From: Variovorax sp. N23
Lineage (GTDB): Bacteria > Pseudomonadota > Gammaproteobacteria > Burkholderiales > Burkholderiaceae_C
Direction: 5' to 3'
Assembly (NCBI RefSeq): GCF_025486315.1
Contig: NZ_JAOOPY010000005.1
Location: 1-64,000 of the forward strand
Length of the DNA stretch: 64,000 nucleotides
Of the stretch, positions 16,730 to 25,771 are shown piece by piece. The position numbers were made by a program, and so were the translations under genes. Under the pieces are notes generated by a model. That model worked only from the letters and a program-made list of their open reading frames with translations. It made no database searches and was not told the origin of the DNA. How positions within the stretch are numbered: the first letter of the stretch is position 1; every line of letters starts with the position of its first letter.

Positions 16730-17713
16730 TCAGCCGCGCACGGCCCAGGCACCCAGGAAGAAGGCCAGCGTGGCCAGCGCCACCGCCGCACGCACGGCAC
16801 GGCCACCGGCGCGCGCCGCGCGCGGCGTGTCGACGGACTGCGGCAGCCGCCCGTCGGCGTTCAACACATAGACGCCCGGCTTGCCCAGCCGCACGCCCAG
16901 GCGCAACGCCATCGCGGCCATCGGCCAGCCGCTGTTGGGCGACGGCGTTCGGCGGGCTTCGCGGCGCAGCGCGCGCCAGCCCGGGTGTCGCGCCAGGCCG
17001 TGCAGCAGCAGCGCGGTGATGCGCGCCGGCCCCCACGAGAGCAGGTCGTCGGCCCGCGCCGCCCACTTGCCCGCCCAGGTCCAGTCGCGGCCGTTGCGCA
17101 GGCCGAGGTAGCCCCACATCGCATCGGCCGTGTTGGCGAAGCGGTAGAGCGCCGCGCCCGGCAGGCCGAGGAGCACGAACCAGAAGAGCGGTGCGACCAC
17201 CGAATCGTTGAGGTTCTCGGCCAGCGATTCGATCGCGCTTTCGCGCACCTCGGCCGCGCTCAACGCTCGCACGTCGCGGCTCACCAGCCGGGCGAGCTGG
17301 GCGCGGCCGGCCTCCAGCGACACACCCAAGGCAGCCTCGACCGCCATCACCTCGGTGCGCAGCATGCGCCAGGCGAGCAAGGGCTTGAGCAGTAGGCCGA
17401 GGCCGAGGGCGGTGGCCCAGAACGGCAACATCCACAAGGCGCGCTCGATGCCGAAGGCCACCCCACCGACCACGGCCGCACCGACACACCAGGCGAGCGC
17501 CCCGCCGGCAAAGGGCAAGGCGCGCGCCGTCGATGCGCCCATCGGCGCGATGCGCCGGCCGACCCATCCCAGGTAGTGACCGATCCACACCACCGGATGC
17601 CAGCGCGCGGGCGGCTCACCGAACACATGGTCGATCAGCAGCGCGATCCAGAGGGCCGCGCTCATCGTGCCGGCCATGCGCAGCGCGTCGAGCGTGGAGG
17701 CGGACACCGTCAT
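16730..17713 (-). CDS. cbiB: Adenosylcobinamide-phosphate synthase
   Basis: A 327-aa membrane protein (CobD in Pseudomonas nomenclature) attaching aminopropanol or its phosphate to adenosylcobyric acid. It has the early LLIDHVFGEPP...HPVVWIG pattern, VRESAIESLAENLNDSVVAP (read with its acidic cluster), and FANTADAMWGY. The C-terminus ends in a hydrophobic helix. The start MTVSAST at 17713 lies 5 bp after the bluB stop; an in-frame upstream ATG would overlap bluB heavily and was rejected. Confidence 0.92.
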   Translation of the reverse strand: MTVSASTLDALRMAGTMSAALWIALLIDHVFGEPPARWHPVVWIGHYLGWVGRRIAPMGASTARALPFAGGALAWCVGAAVVGGVAFGIERALWMLPFWATALGLGLLLKPLLAWRMLRTEVMAVEAALGVSLEAGRAQLARLVSRDVRALSAAEVRESAIESLAENLNDSVVAPLFWFVLLGLPGAALYRFANTADAMWGYLGLRNGRDWTWAGKWAARADDLLSWGPARITALLLHGLARHPGWRALRREARRTPSPNSGWPMAAMALRLGVRLGKPGVYVLNADGRLPQSVDTPRAARAGGRAVRAAVALATLAFFLGAWAVRG

Positions 17714-17717
17714 GCGC

Positions 17718-18380
17718 TCAATCGAACAGGGTCGACGGCGCACCCCAGCGGTCGTCGAACACCATCGACGCCAGCGGCGCGCGCCGCGCCCAGCGGTCGC
17801 GCTGGAGCATCGGCTCGTCGTAGAAATCGTGCACCGGCCCGAGGCACAGCAAGGCAATCGGCTCGGCGCCGGCGGGCAGGCCGAGCAGCGCCGCGACAGT
17901 CACCGGATCGAACAGCGACACCCAGCCCATGCCCAGCCCTTCGGCACGCGCGGCGAGCCACAGGTTCTGGATGGCGCAGGCAGCCGAGGCCAGGTCCATC
18001 TGCGGCAGCGTGCGGCGGCCGAACACATGGGGCTCGCGCGCATCGGCCAGCGTCACCGCGATGAGCTCGGCTGCGTCCAGCAGGCCTTCGACCTTCAGGC
18101 GCATGAATTCGTCTTCGCGCTCGCCGAGGGCCCGCGCGGTCAGCACCCGTTCCTGCTCGACCGTGGCATGCAGCCGCTGGCGCAGCGCCGCATCGCGGAT
18201 GCGGATGAAGCGCCACGGCTGCATGAAGCCGACGCTCGGCGCGTGGTGCGCGGCGTCGAGCAGCCGGCGCAGCACGTCGGGCGCCACGGCGCCGCCCGCG
18301 AAGTGCCGCATGTCGCGGCGCTCGTGGATGGCGCGGTAGACGGCCCGCGTCTCGGCCGCCGTGAAGTCCTGCGCGCTCAT
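17718..18380 (-). CDS. bluB: 5,6-dimethylbenzimidazole synthase
   Basis: A 220-aa flavin-destructase-type nitroreductase-fold enzyme that converts reduced FMN plus oxygen into dimethylbenzimidazole, the lower ligand of B12. Diagnostic segments are ERRDMRHF near residue 21, HHAPSVGFMQPWRFI, QMDLASAACAIQNLWLAAR (shown in part), and GLGMGWVSLFDP. It lies 5 bp after cobO. Its product feeds CobT in the second operon. The need for oxygen fits an aerobic or microaerobic host. Confidence 0.94.
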   Translation of the reverse strand: MSAQDFTAAETRAVYRAIHERRDMRHFAGGAVAPDVLRRLLDAAHHAPSVGFMQPWRFIRIRDAALRQRLHATVEQERVLTARALGEREDEFMRLKVEGLLDAAELIAVTLADAREPHVFGRRTLPQMDLASAACAIQNLWLAARAEGLGMGWVSLFDPVTVAALLGLPAGAEPIALLCLGPVHDFYDEPMLQRDRWARRAPLASMVFDDRWGAPSTLFD

Positions 18381-18385
18381 CGTCG

Positions 18386-18955
18386 TCAGTCTTCGATGCC
18401 GCGCTGCGCCGGGATGCCGGCCTTGAACGCATGCTTGACCAGCGTCATCTCGGTCACGGTGTCGGCCAGCTCGACGATCTCCGGCGGGCAGCGGCGGCCG
18501 GTCAGCACCACATGCACCTCCTTGGGCCGATCGTGCAGCGTGGCGAGCACGTCGTCGAGCGGCAGCCAGCCGTAGATCAGCGGGTAGGTGATCTCGTCGA
18601 GCACCACCAGGAAGTGCTCGCCCGAGAGGATCGACGCCTTGGCCCGCGCCCAGCCGTCGCGCGCGAGCTGGCCCGAATGTTCCAGGTCCTGGCTCTTCCA
18701 GCTGAAGCCGTCGCCCAGACCTTCGATCGGTATCCCGAGTTGCTCGAACATGCGGTGCTCGCCGAAGCGCGCCGTCGGCACCTTCATGAACTGCCAGATC
18801 TTCACGGCCTTGCCGCGGCCGTGGGCGCGCAGCGCGAGGCCGAAGGCGGCGGTGCTCTTGCCCTTGCCGTCGCCGGTGTTGACGATGACGAGGCCGCGGC
18901 GTTCGCCCTCGGCCTTCTCGTAGGGCTTGACGCTGGGTGGGGTTTCGATTTGCAT
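18386..18955 (-). CDS. cobO: Cob(I)yrinic acid a,c-diamide adenosyltransferase
   Basis: A 189-aa CobA/CobO/BtuR-type adenosyltransferase that attaches the upper deoxyadenosyl ligand using ATP. The P-loop is [14 protein letters not shown] near residue 26. The [14 protein letters not shown] and [10 protein letters not shown] motifs follow, with the typical LTGRRCP near the C-terminus. Spacing to btuD is 16 bp and to bluB 5 bp, within the riboswitch-led operon. Start and length agree with the family. Confidence 0.95.
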   Translation of the reverse strand: MQIETPPSVKPYEKAEGERRGLVIVNTGDGKGKSTAAFGLALRAHGRGKAVKIWQFMKVPTARFGEHRMFEQLGIPIEGLGDGFSWKSQDLEHSGQLARDGWARAKASILSGEHFLVVLDEITYPLIYGWLPLDDVLATLHDRPKEVHVVLTGRRCPPEIVELADTVTEMTLVKHAFKAGIPAQRGIED

Positions 18956-18971
18956 GAGATTCCTTGGTTGT

Positions 18972-19754
18972 CTAGCGGGGCAGCGCGATCCATTGGTTGG
19001 CGACGCGGTGCACGGCGATGCGGTTGTCGAAGACGCGTTCCAGCGCCTGGTGCGTGGCTGCAGCGGCGGCCTCGCCGTGGTGCAGCAGCCGGCCCTCGGC
19101 CATCACCGCCACGGTGTCGGCGGCGAGCGCCATCGAGAGTTCGTGCAGCACGCTGACGACCGTGCGGCCCTCGGCCACCAGCGCGCGCACCGTGTGCATC
19201 CAGTCGGCCTGGTGCGGCGGGTCGAGGTTGGCCAGCGGCTCGTCCATCAGCAGCACCTCGGCCTCGACCGCCAGCGCGCGCGCCAGCAGCACGCGCTGGC
19301 GCTCGCCGCCCGAGAGCTGGCCGAGCGGCCGCTCGCGCCAGTCCCAGGCCTGCGTGCTGCGCAGCGCGCGCTCGACCGCGGCATGGTCGGCCGCACTCGG
19401 CGCCGCCAGCCAGCGCTGGTGCGGCAGGCGCCCCAGCATGGCGACGTCGTAGACCAGCAGGTCGTCGGCGCTGCCCTCGCCCGCCCCGCCCTGCCCCAGC
19501 CAGGCCAGACGCTGCGCGCGGGCGCGGCCGGGCAGGCGCGCCAGCGATTCGCCGAAGAGCCGCACCGCGCCTTCGTGCGCCAGCAGGCCCGCCATCACAC
19601 GCAGCAGCGTCGACTTGCCCGCACCGTTGGGGCCGACGATGGCGCTCCAGCGGCCGGCCGGCAGCGCCAGGTCGATGCCGTGCAGCACCACCGTCTGGCC
19701 GAGCGTGGCGTACACGCCTTCGGCCTGCAGTGCGGGCGTACCGGTGGGCATCAT
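18972..19754 (-). CDS. btuD: Cobalamin ABC transporter ATPase
   Basis: A 260-aa ABC ATPase of the siderophore/B12 type. Walker A is [12 protein letters not shown] near residue 40, the signature is [15 protein letters not shown], Walker B is [12 protein letters not shown], and the switch His lies in [12 protein letters not shown] 19754 overlaps the btuC stop as ATGA, indicating coupled translation; a second ATG follows immediately. Clustered with btuC and btuF it energises cobinamide or cobalamin import across the inner membrane. Confidence 0.92.
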   Translation of the reverse strand: MMPTGTPALQAEGVYATLGQTVVLHGIDLALPAGRWSAIVGPNGAGKSTLLRVMAGLLAHEGAVRLFGESLARLPGRARAQRLAWLGQGGAGEGSADDLLVYDVAMLGRLPHQRWLAAPSAADHAAVERALRSTQAWDWRERPLGQLSGGERQRVLLARALAVEAEVLLMDEPLANLDPPHQADWMHTVRALVAEGRTVVSVLHELSMALAADTVAVMAEGRLLHHGEAAAAATHQALERVFDNRIAVHRVANQWIALPR

Positions 19755-20755
19755 CGGCCACCTCGCAGGCTGCGGCGACGCATCAGCCACAGCAGGTAGC
19801 TGCCGCCGAGCACGGCGGTCAGCACGCCGACCGGCAGCTCCTGCGGCGCGATCAGCCAGCGCGCACCGAGGTCGGCCGTCATCAGCAGCAGCCCGCCCAT
19901 CAGCGTGGACAGCAGCAGCAGCCAGGCATGCGTGGTCTTGACGACCGAGCGCACCAGGTGCGGCGCGGCCAGGCCGACGAAGGCGATGAGGCCGGTCTGC
20001 GCCACCGCCGCCCCGGTAGCCAGTGCCAGCACCGCCACCAGCGCCGCGCGCATCGCACCCAGCGGCAGGCCCAGGCTGGCCGCGGTCGACTCGCCCAGCG
20101 CCAGGCCGTCGAGCACCGGCGCCAGCGCCCAGCCCAGCAGCAGGCAGGCCGCGCCGAACACCGCCATCAGCGCGCAGGCGCTCCAGCCGACCAGGCCGGT
20201 GCTGCCCAGCATGAAGCCGGTGAGCGCGACCAGGATGTCGGCCGACTGGATGGTGACGAGGTCCTTCACCGCGCCGAGCACCACGCCGACGATCACGCCC
20301 GCCAGCAGCAGGCGCAGCGTCTGCTGCACGCCGCGCGCGAGCGTCAGCGTCAGCAGCACGGCGACCACCGCGCCGACGAAGGCGGCGCCGGTCAGGCCCA
20401 GCCGCACCACCCATTGCGTGGTGCCCGGCGAAGCGCCGAACAGCAGCAGCGCGACGGCGACGCCCAGCGACGCGCCGGACGCGCTGCCCAGCAGGTACGG
20501 GTCGGCCAGCGGGTTGCGGAACAGCCCCTGCGCCACCGCGCCCGCCAGCCCGAGCAGCCCGCCGGCCAGCCAGGCACCGAGCGTGCGCGGCAGCCGGATG
20601 TCCCAGACGATCTGCAGCGCGATCGGGTCATGCCGCGCCGCCAGCACGCTCTGGAAGCCGGTGCTGCCGATGCCCAGGCCGAACAGCAGTGCGCCGGCCG
20701 ACAGCGCCAGCAGGGCGAGGGCGAGGAACAGCGCGCGACGTCGGTGCTGCTTCAT
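19751..20755 (-). CDS. btuC: Cobalamin ABC transporter permease (FecCD family)
   Basis: A 334-aa permease with about nine or ten membrane segments. It has the FecCD-family IRLPRTLGAWLAGGLLGLAG and GLFRNPLADPYLLG signatures (broken reading) and GLIAFVGLAAPHLVR near the C-terminus, the region that contacts BtuD. ATG 20755 overlaps the btuF stop (ATGA), and its own stop overlaps the btuD start, so the three genes are translationally chained. Confidence 0.93.
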   Translation of the reverse strand: MKQHRRRALFLALALLALSAGALLFGLGIGSTGFQSVLAARHDPIALQIVWDIRLPRTLGAWLAGGLLGLAGAVAQGLFRNPLADPYLLGSASGASLGVAVALLLFGASPGTTQWVVRLGLTGAAFVGAVVAVLLTLTLARGVQQTLRLLLAGVIVGVVLGAVKDLVTIQSADILVALTGFMLGSTGLVGWSACALMAVFGAACLLLGWALAPVLDGLALGESTAASLGLPLGAMRAALVAVLALATGAAVAQTGLIAFVGLAAPHLVRSVVKTTHAWLLLLSTLMGGLLLMTADLGARWLIAPQELPVGVLTAVLGGSYLLWLMRRRSLRGGR

Positions 20756-21618
20756 GGCGCCTTGTCGACCAGGCACTTCGCCATCAGGCGCGCGGCCTCG
20801 CCCATGCGCGGGCCGGGCCGCACCAGCACGTCGGACTCGGCCGCCGTGAAACGGCAGACGCGCCCTTCGCGCACCGCACGGATGCCGGCCCAGCCCGGCC
20901 GCTGCTCCAGCCCGGTGGCGCTGCGCTCGCCCACCATGATCAGGTCGGGGTTGGCGCGCACCACGTACTCGGGGTTGATCTTGGGAAAGGGCCCGAGCGA
21001 CGCCGGCACGATGTTGCGCACGCCCAGGCGGGCCATCGTCTCGCCGATGAAGGAGCTCTCGCCGGCCGCATAGGGACCGTTGTTCACCTCGAAATAGACG
21101 CGCATGGCCCGCGCCGCGGGCGGCACCGACTGCGCCGCGGCCGACACGCTGGCATCGATCACGCGCCAGACGCGCGCGGCCTCGTGCGTGCCCAGCACCT
21201 CGTCGAGCTTGCCCAGCACGCGCTGCACGTCGGCATGGTTCTTCGGCTCGAGCACCAGCACCTTGAGCCCGAGCGATTCGAGCCGCTGGATGACGCGCGA
21301 CGACTTGGCCAGCAGCACCGCGTCGGGCCGGAGCGCGACGATGGCCTCGACGTTCGGGTCGAGCCCGCCGCCGACCTGCGGCAGCGCGCGCACCGCCGCG
21401 GGTGAATTGGAATAGCGGTCGACACCGACCAGCCGGCTGCAGGCCCCCATCTCGCAGACCGCTTCGGTCAGCGAGGGCAGCAGCGTGACGATGCGCTGCG
21501 GCGGCACCGGCAGGTCGACCACGGCACCACGTTCGTCGGTCACCGGCAGCGCGTGGGCCGCGCAGCCGAAGGCCAGCCAGGCGCCGCAGGCCAGCAGCGC
21601 GCGCAGGAAGCGCGTCAT
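20752..21618 (-). CDS. btuF: Periplasmic cobalamin-binding protein
   Basis: A 288-aa solute-binding protein of the helical-backbone type. The signal peptide covers about residues 1-24, with a run of Leu and Ala ending in AAHA. The domain starts with RIVTLLPSLTEAVCEMG, continues with LVGVDRYSN and RPDAVLLA, and ends in an ANPDLIMVG lobe. ATG 21618 overlaps the cobU stop (ATGA). It would pass corrinoid from BtuB to BtuCD. Confidence 0.9.
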   Translation of the reverse strand: MTRFLRALLACGAWLAFGCAAHALPVTDERGAVVDLPVPPQRIVTLLPSLTEAVCEMGACSRLVGVDRYSNSPAAVRALPQVGGGLDPNVEAIVALRPDAVLLAKSSRVIQRLESLGLKVLVLEPKNHADVQRVLGKLDEVLGTHEAARVWRVIDASVSAAAQSVPPAARAMRVYFEVNNGPYAAGESSFIGETMARLGVRNIVPASLGPFPKINPEYVVRANPDLIMVGERSATGLEQRPGWAGIRAVREGRVCRFTAAESDVLVRPGPRMGEAARLMAKCLVDKAP

Positions 21619-22196
21619 ACGGGTTCCTTCAGGGTGAGCGGCAGGCCGGCCGCCATCAGCGTGACACGGTCGCACACCGCGGCCACGGCCTGGTTGAGCT
21701 GGCCCAGGGCGTCGACGAAGGCACGCACCTCGCGGCCCAGCGGGATCACGCCCAGGCCGATCTCGTTGCCGACGAGGACGATGGGGCCACGCGCCTCATG
21801 CAGCGCGGCGACCAGCGACGCAGCGGCATCGCTGGCATCGACGGGCGCGCCGTGCAGCGGCATCGCGAGGCTGGTGAGCCACAGCGTGAGGCAGTCGACC
21901 ACGACCAGCGTGCCGGGCGCCGACAGTGCCGCGATCGCGTCGGGCAGCGCGCGCGGCTCTTCCACCGTGCGCAGGCCGGGCACGCGCGCCGCGCGGTCGG
22001 CCCGGTGGCGCGCGATGCGCTCGCGCATCTCGGCGTCGTGCGGCTGCGCGGTGGCGATCAGCACGGCGTCGCGCGCGGGGTCGGCGGCCAGCCAGGCGGC
22101 GGCGGCCGTTTCGGCGCGGCGCGACTTGCCGCTCTTCTGGCCGCCGAGGATCAGTTCGCGTTCACGGGGCATTTGACGGGGCATTTCACGGGGCAT
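21615..22196 (-). CDS. cobU: Adenosylcobinamide kinase / GTP:adenosylcobinamide-phosphate guanylyltransferase
   Basis: A 193-aa bifunctional enzyme. It has the P-loop LILGGQKSGKSRRAE near residue 16, an IATAQPHDAEM region followed by RIARHR with the His used for guanylylation, and VVVDCLTLWL. Three near-identical ATG contexts lie in tandem at 22196, 22184 and 22172. The first is favoured because GGAGG lies about seven bases upstream, giving an 11-bp overlap with cobB. It salvages cobinamide and prepares GDP-cobinamide for CobS. Confidence 0.92.
   Translation of the reverse strand: MPREMPRQMPRERELILGGQKSGKSRRAETAAAAWLAADPARDAVLIATAQPHDAEMRERIARHRADRAARVPGLRTVEEPRALPDAIAALSAPGTLVVVDCLTLWLTSLAMPLHGAPVDASDAAASLVAALHEARGPIVLVGNEIGLGVIPLGREVRAFVDALGQLNQAVAAVCDRVTLMAAGLPLTLKEPV
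22161..22196. repeat. Three 12-bp tandem repeats spanning the cobU start
   Basis: Three copies of an approximately CACGGGGCATTT unit (on the plus strand) lie head to tail, each containing one ATG in the cobU frame. They encode MPRE-MPRQ-MPRE at the N-terminus. The duplication multiplies start codons without changing frame. Confidence 0.85.
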
Positions 22197-23535
22197 GCGG
22201 GCCCTCCAGGGGGTCGGGAAGAAAGAGGCGCGCCGTGGCGTCGGGGCTCGACGGGAACCAGGCGTGGAAATAGCTCGCACGCACGGCGCCCTTCACGTAG
22301 ACCGCCTCGCCCGTACCCACCGCCTGCACGGCGCCTGGTTTCGCGGTGCGCAGCGCGACCGGGTGCGGCGTCTCGCAGGAAGAATAGTGGAAGGTGTGGC
22401 CGCGCAGGGTGAACGCACCGACCTCGAGCTGCTGCGGCCCCAGGCCGGACAGGCGCTTGTGCATCGTCACGCGGCCCGGCAGCAGGCCCCACAGGCGGTG
22501 CTCGGCACCGTCGGCCGTCACCAGCGTGTCGAACAGCGACATCATGCCGCCGCACTCGGCCCAGAGCGGCTTGCCCGCGGCGGCGTGTGCGGCCAGCGCG
22601 TCGCGCAATGCCGTGGCACGCGACAGCGCCTCGGCGTGCAGTTCAGGGTAGCCGCCCGGCAGCCAAAGGGCATCGCAGGCCGGCAGCGCATCGCCCGCGA
22701 GCGGCGAGAAGAACGCGAGGTGCGCGCCCAGCGCGCTCAGCTGGTCCAGGTTGGCCGAGTAGATGAAGGAGAAGGCGGCGTCGCGCGCGACGGCGACGGT
22801 GCGGCCAGCCAGCCACGGTGTCGAGGGGGCGGCCGGCACGGGCGGATTGTCGAAGCGCAGCTGCGGCAGCGCGTCGAGCGCGCGCTGGCCCAGCGGCGTC
22901 TCGGCCAGGGCGTCGGCGGCGGCGTCGAGCCGTGCCATCGCATCGCCGAGTTCGCCGGCGCCGACCAGGCCCAGGTGGCGCTCGGGCAAGGCGAAGGCCT
23001 CGCCCCTGGACAGGCCGCCGAGCCAGTCCGCCGGATCGCGCAAGGCCTCCTTCAGCATGCCGGCGTGGCGCTCGCCACCCACGCGGTTGGCCAGCACGCC
23101 GGCCCAGGGCAGGCCCGGGCGGAAGTTCTGCAGGCCGAAGGCCAGCGCCCCGAAGGTGCCGGCCATGGCCCGCGCGTCGATCACGGCGATGACCGCCAGG
23201 CCGAAGCGCTCGGCCAGGTCGGCCGCGCTCGGCGTGCCGTCGAACAGGCCCATCACGCCTTCGACGATCACCAGGTCGCAGGTCGCCGCGGCTTCGTGCA
23301 GCCGCGCACGGCAGTCGGCCTCGCCGTTCATCCACAGGTCCAGCGAATGCACCGGTGCACCGGAGGCGAGCGCGAGCCAGTGCGGGTCGAGGAAGTCCGG
23401 CCCGCACTTGAAGACGCGCACACGCCGGCCCTGCCGCGCATGCAGCCGCGCCAGTGCCGCCGCGACCGTGGTCTTGCCCTGGCCGGAGGCCGGTGCCGCC
23501 ACCAGCACGGCGGCGCAGGTGGCGTGCGGGTTCAC
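22186..23535 (-). CDS. cobB: Cobyrinic acid a,c-diamide synthase
   Basis: A 449-aa glutamine-dependent amidase acting on the a and c carboxylates of cobyrinic acid. The P-loop is APASGQGKTT at residues 14-23, followed by FKCGPDFLDPH, GVMGLFDG and DARAMAGTFGA. The C-terminal glutaminase domain has LWLPGGYPE near 290 and WAECGGMM with nucleophile Cys328. The start is a GTG at 23535 that overlaps the btuB stop (GTGA). Its presence with cobQ suggests corrin-ring genes elsewhere or uptake of incomplete corrinoids. Confidence 0.94.
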   Translation of the reverse strand: MNPHATCAAVLVAAPASGQGKTTVAAALARLHARQGRRVRVFKCGPDFLDPHWLALASGAPVHSLDLWMNGEADCRARLHEAAATCDLVIVEGVMGLFDGTPSAADLAERFGLAVIAVIDARAMAGTFGALAFGLQNFRPGLPWAGVLANRVGGERHAGMLKEALRDPADWLGGLSRGEAFALPERHLGLVGAGELGDAMARLDAAADALAETPLGQRALDALPQLRFDNPPVPAAPSTPWLAGRTVAVARDAAFSFIYSANLDQLSALGAHLAFFSPLAGDALPACDALWLPGGYPELHAEALSRATALRDALAAHAAAGKPLWAECGGMMSLFDTLVTADGAEHRLWGLLPGRVTMHKRLSGLGPQQLEVGAFTLRGHTFHYSSCETPHPVALRTAKPGAVQAVGTGEAVYVKGAVRASYFHAWFPSSPDATARLFLPDPLEGPHAP

Positions 23536-25457
23536 TGCGGCGACCACTTCAGCCCGAGGTAGGCGGTGCGGCCGCCGGTGGCGTACATGCGGGCGAGCGT
23601 GTAGTCCTTGTCGCCCGCGTTGTCCAGGCGCGCGACCAGGGTCAGCGACGGCGTGAGCTTGGTGCTCGCGACCAGGTTGAGCAGGGTGTAGCCGCCGAGT
23701 CGGCGGGTGTTGGCCGCGTCGTCGTAGCGCATGCTCGAGGTCTGCACCTCGGCGCCCAGGGTCCAGCCGGCCACGGCCCAGTCGGCGCCCAGCGTGCCGT
23801 GCCGGCGTGCGCGGCGGGCCAGTTGCCGGTCGTTGTCGACATCGCGCGGGTCCTGGAAGTCGGCGGAGGCGCGCAGCGTCACGCTGCCGATACGGTGCCC
23901 CGCGCTCAGCGTGAGGCCCTCGTACTCGGCGCGCGCGGTGTTGGAATAGCAGCCGAAGTCCGAGGCACAGCCGGTGGCGGAGCCGGCGAAGGTGATGAGG
24001 TCGGTCACGCGGTTGCGGTAGACCACCACGCCGACGTTCGTCGCGCCTTCGGCCCAGCGCAGGCCCAGTTCGACGTTGCGGCTCTTCTCGGGCTGCAAGC
24101 TCGCGAGACCGTATTCGCTGAAGCGCTGGTACAGCGTCGGAGCCCGGAAGGCGGTGCCGACCGAGGCGGTCGCGCGCCATTGCGGCGTGATCGCGAAACC
24201 GTAGGCGGCGCTGCCGGTGGTCTTGCCGCCGAACTCGCTGTCGTCGTCGTGCCGTGCCTGCAGCTGCAGCGAATGCGGCCCCTGCACGAAGCCGTAGCCG
24301 AGCGACACCGCGTTCTGCGAACGGTCGCGCGCCAGCCGCGGCGAGAAGGCCGACGTGGCGGCGTTGTCGAGCTCGTCCTCACGGCGTTCCAGCGCCGCGG
24401 TGATGCGGTGAGCACCGAAGTTCAGGTTGTTCTGGAACAGGTAGCCGCGCGTTTCGGTTTCGGTGCGATAGAACGACGGCACGGTCTGGTAGGCGGTCTT
24501 GCCGTCGGTCAGCTGCAGGCGGGTGCTGTAGATGTCGTTCCACTTGGCGACCCAGGCCAGTCCGGCGGTGCGCAGGGTGTGGGTGCCGGTGTCGTCCGGG
24601 AACACGGCGGGCGGCCTGGCCGTCCGCGATGCGTTGTCGTACTGCGCGACGGTGTCGCTGTACAGGAAAGTGCCCTCCAGACGGTGCGCCGGGTTGATCT
24701 GAAAACCGAGGCGCGCATTGGCCGCCGTGTTGCGGTAGCCGTCGCGGTCGGGGCTGGTCCAGCCGTCGCGCGACGGCGTGCGCTTGTCGAGCGGCTGGAT
24801 GTTGTAGCCGTCGCTCTCCTCGTGCGACACGCCCAGCGAATAGTCGAAGGCACCGCCCTCGCCCGCCGAGCCGCTCAGGCCGGCCTCGGCACGGCGCAGA
24901 TTGTGGCTGCCGATGCCCACACCGACGAAGGGCGTCGCCGCGCCTTCGCCGCGTCGGGTGAAGAGCTGGATCACGCCGCCGATGGCGTCGGAGCCATACA
25001 CCGCAGCGGCCGGGCCGCGCAGCACTTCGATGCGGTCGATCTGCGACAGCGGGATGCCTTCCCAGGCGGCACCGCCGGTCGATTGCGAGTCGATGCGCAC
25101 ACCGTCGATGTAGACCGCCGTGAAGCGTGACTCGGCGCCGCGGATGAACACGCTGCTGGCGTTGCCGATGCCGCCGCTGCGGCCGATCTCGATGCCCGGC
25201 AGGCGCGCCAGCACATCGACGACGCCGGTGGCGCCGCTGCGCTCGATGGTCGCGCGGTCGACGATGGACACGTCGGCCACCAGGTCCGACAGCGGTTGCT
25301 CGACGCGCGTGGCGGTGACCACGGTTTCGCGCAGCGTGGATTCGCCGGCCTGGCCTTGCGCGACGGCAGGAAACGCGGCAGCCACGGCCAGGGGAACCAG
25401 CGCCAGGCGTGCGCGCACAGGCAGGCGAGCGCCTGCGGATGGAATGCAATGAATCAT
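23532..25457 (-). CDS. btuB: TonB-dependent cobalamin receptor
   Basis: A 641-aa outer-membrane receptor. A signal peptide ends after AVAQGQA at about residue 36. The TonB box lies in ETVVTATR, followed by a plug domain (LARLPGIEIGRSGG, VFIRGAESRFT, IEVLRGPAAAVYGSDAIGG) and a beta-barrel of repeated aromatic-alternating strands ending near YLGLKWSPQ. It is the first gene after the cobalamin riboswitch, which supports a B12 or cobinamide substrate. The leader contains a terminator hairpin and only a weak ribosome site. Confidence 0.93.
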   Translation of the reverse strand: MIHCIPSAGARLPVRARLALVPLAVAAAFPAVAQGQAGESTLRETVVTATRVEQPLSDLVADVSIVDRATIERSGATGVVDVLARLPGIEIGRSGGIGNASSVFIRGAESRFTAVYIDGVRIDSQSTGGAAWEGIPLSQIDRIEVLRGPAAAVYGSDAIGGVIQLFTRRGEGAATPFVGVGIGSHNLRRAEAGLSGSAGEGGAFDYSLGVSHEESDGYNIQPLDKRTPSRDGWTSPDRDGYRNTAANARLGFQINPAHRLEGTFLYSDTVAQYDNASRTARPPAVFPDDTGTHTLRTAGLAWVAKWNDIYSTRLQLTDGKTAYQTVPSFYRTETETRGYLFQNNLNFGAHRITAALERREDELDNAATSAFSPRLARDRSQNAVSLGYGFVQGPHSLQLQARHDDDSEFGGKTTGSAAYGFAITPQWRATASVGTAFRAPTLYQRFSEYGLASLQPEKSRNVELGLRWAEGATNVGVVVYRNRVTDLITFAGSATGCASDFGCYSNTARAEYEGLTLSAGHRIGSVTLRASADFQDPRDVDNDRQLARRARRHGTLGADWAVAGWTLGAEVQTSSMRYDDAANTRRLGGYTLLNLVASTKLTPSLTLVARLDNAGDKDYTLARMYATGGRTAYLGLKWSPQ

Positions 25458-25474
25458 GGAACGAACTCGAGAAC

Positions 25475-25502
25475 AAAACCCTGTCCGGCTTCCCCGCCGG
25501 AC
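25475..25502 (-). terminator. Riboswitch expression-platform terminator before btuB
   Basis: On the minus strand GTCCGGC-N6-GCCGGAC (stem within 25483-25502) is followed by AGGGTTTTG. This intrinsic terminator-like hairpin lies between the aptamer and the btuB ATG. It probably forms when cobalamin is bound and stops transcription of the whole operon. Confidence 0.7.
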
Positions 25503-25544
25503 GTGTGGGCGTCACGACCGCACGCAGGCCAGGGGCGCACGCAC

Positions 25545-25740
25545 GGTCTCCTCGTTGGCCGGTATCCGGGCTGACAGAGCGACCTTCATCGCCTTCCCAG
25601 GCACCTGTTTCAGGGCGCCCAGTGGCTGATGATGAAAGCGGAACCGGTGAAGGTTCCGTCTGTTTGACCGTTGCGGGGGCAGCGCAGGCTGACCGCGGCC
25701 CGAAGGGCTCTGGCTCCTGCTTCCCGTTGAACTGCACCGC
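25545..25740 (-). promoter_or_regulatory. Cobalamin riboswitch
   Basis: Several hallmarks of the AdoCbl-type aptamer occur in order on the minus strand: GGGAAGCAGG (25725-25716), CCCCGCAAC (25678-25670), the B12 box AGCCACTG (25627-25620), GGGAAGGCG (25599-25591) and GTCAGCCCGGATACCGGCC (25575-25557). It lies in the btuB leader, immediately upstream of a terminator hairpin. It would shut off the btuB-cobD operon when cobalamin is abundant. Outer limits are estimated. Confidence 0.93.
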
Positions 25741-25771
25741 GTGAACCGCGGCACGAGCACCAACGCTGCGG

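Noticed and set aside
22195..23562. Long plus-strand open frame over cobB
   Set aside because: Antisense shadow of a gene with clear P-loop and glutaminase motifs.
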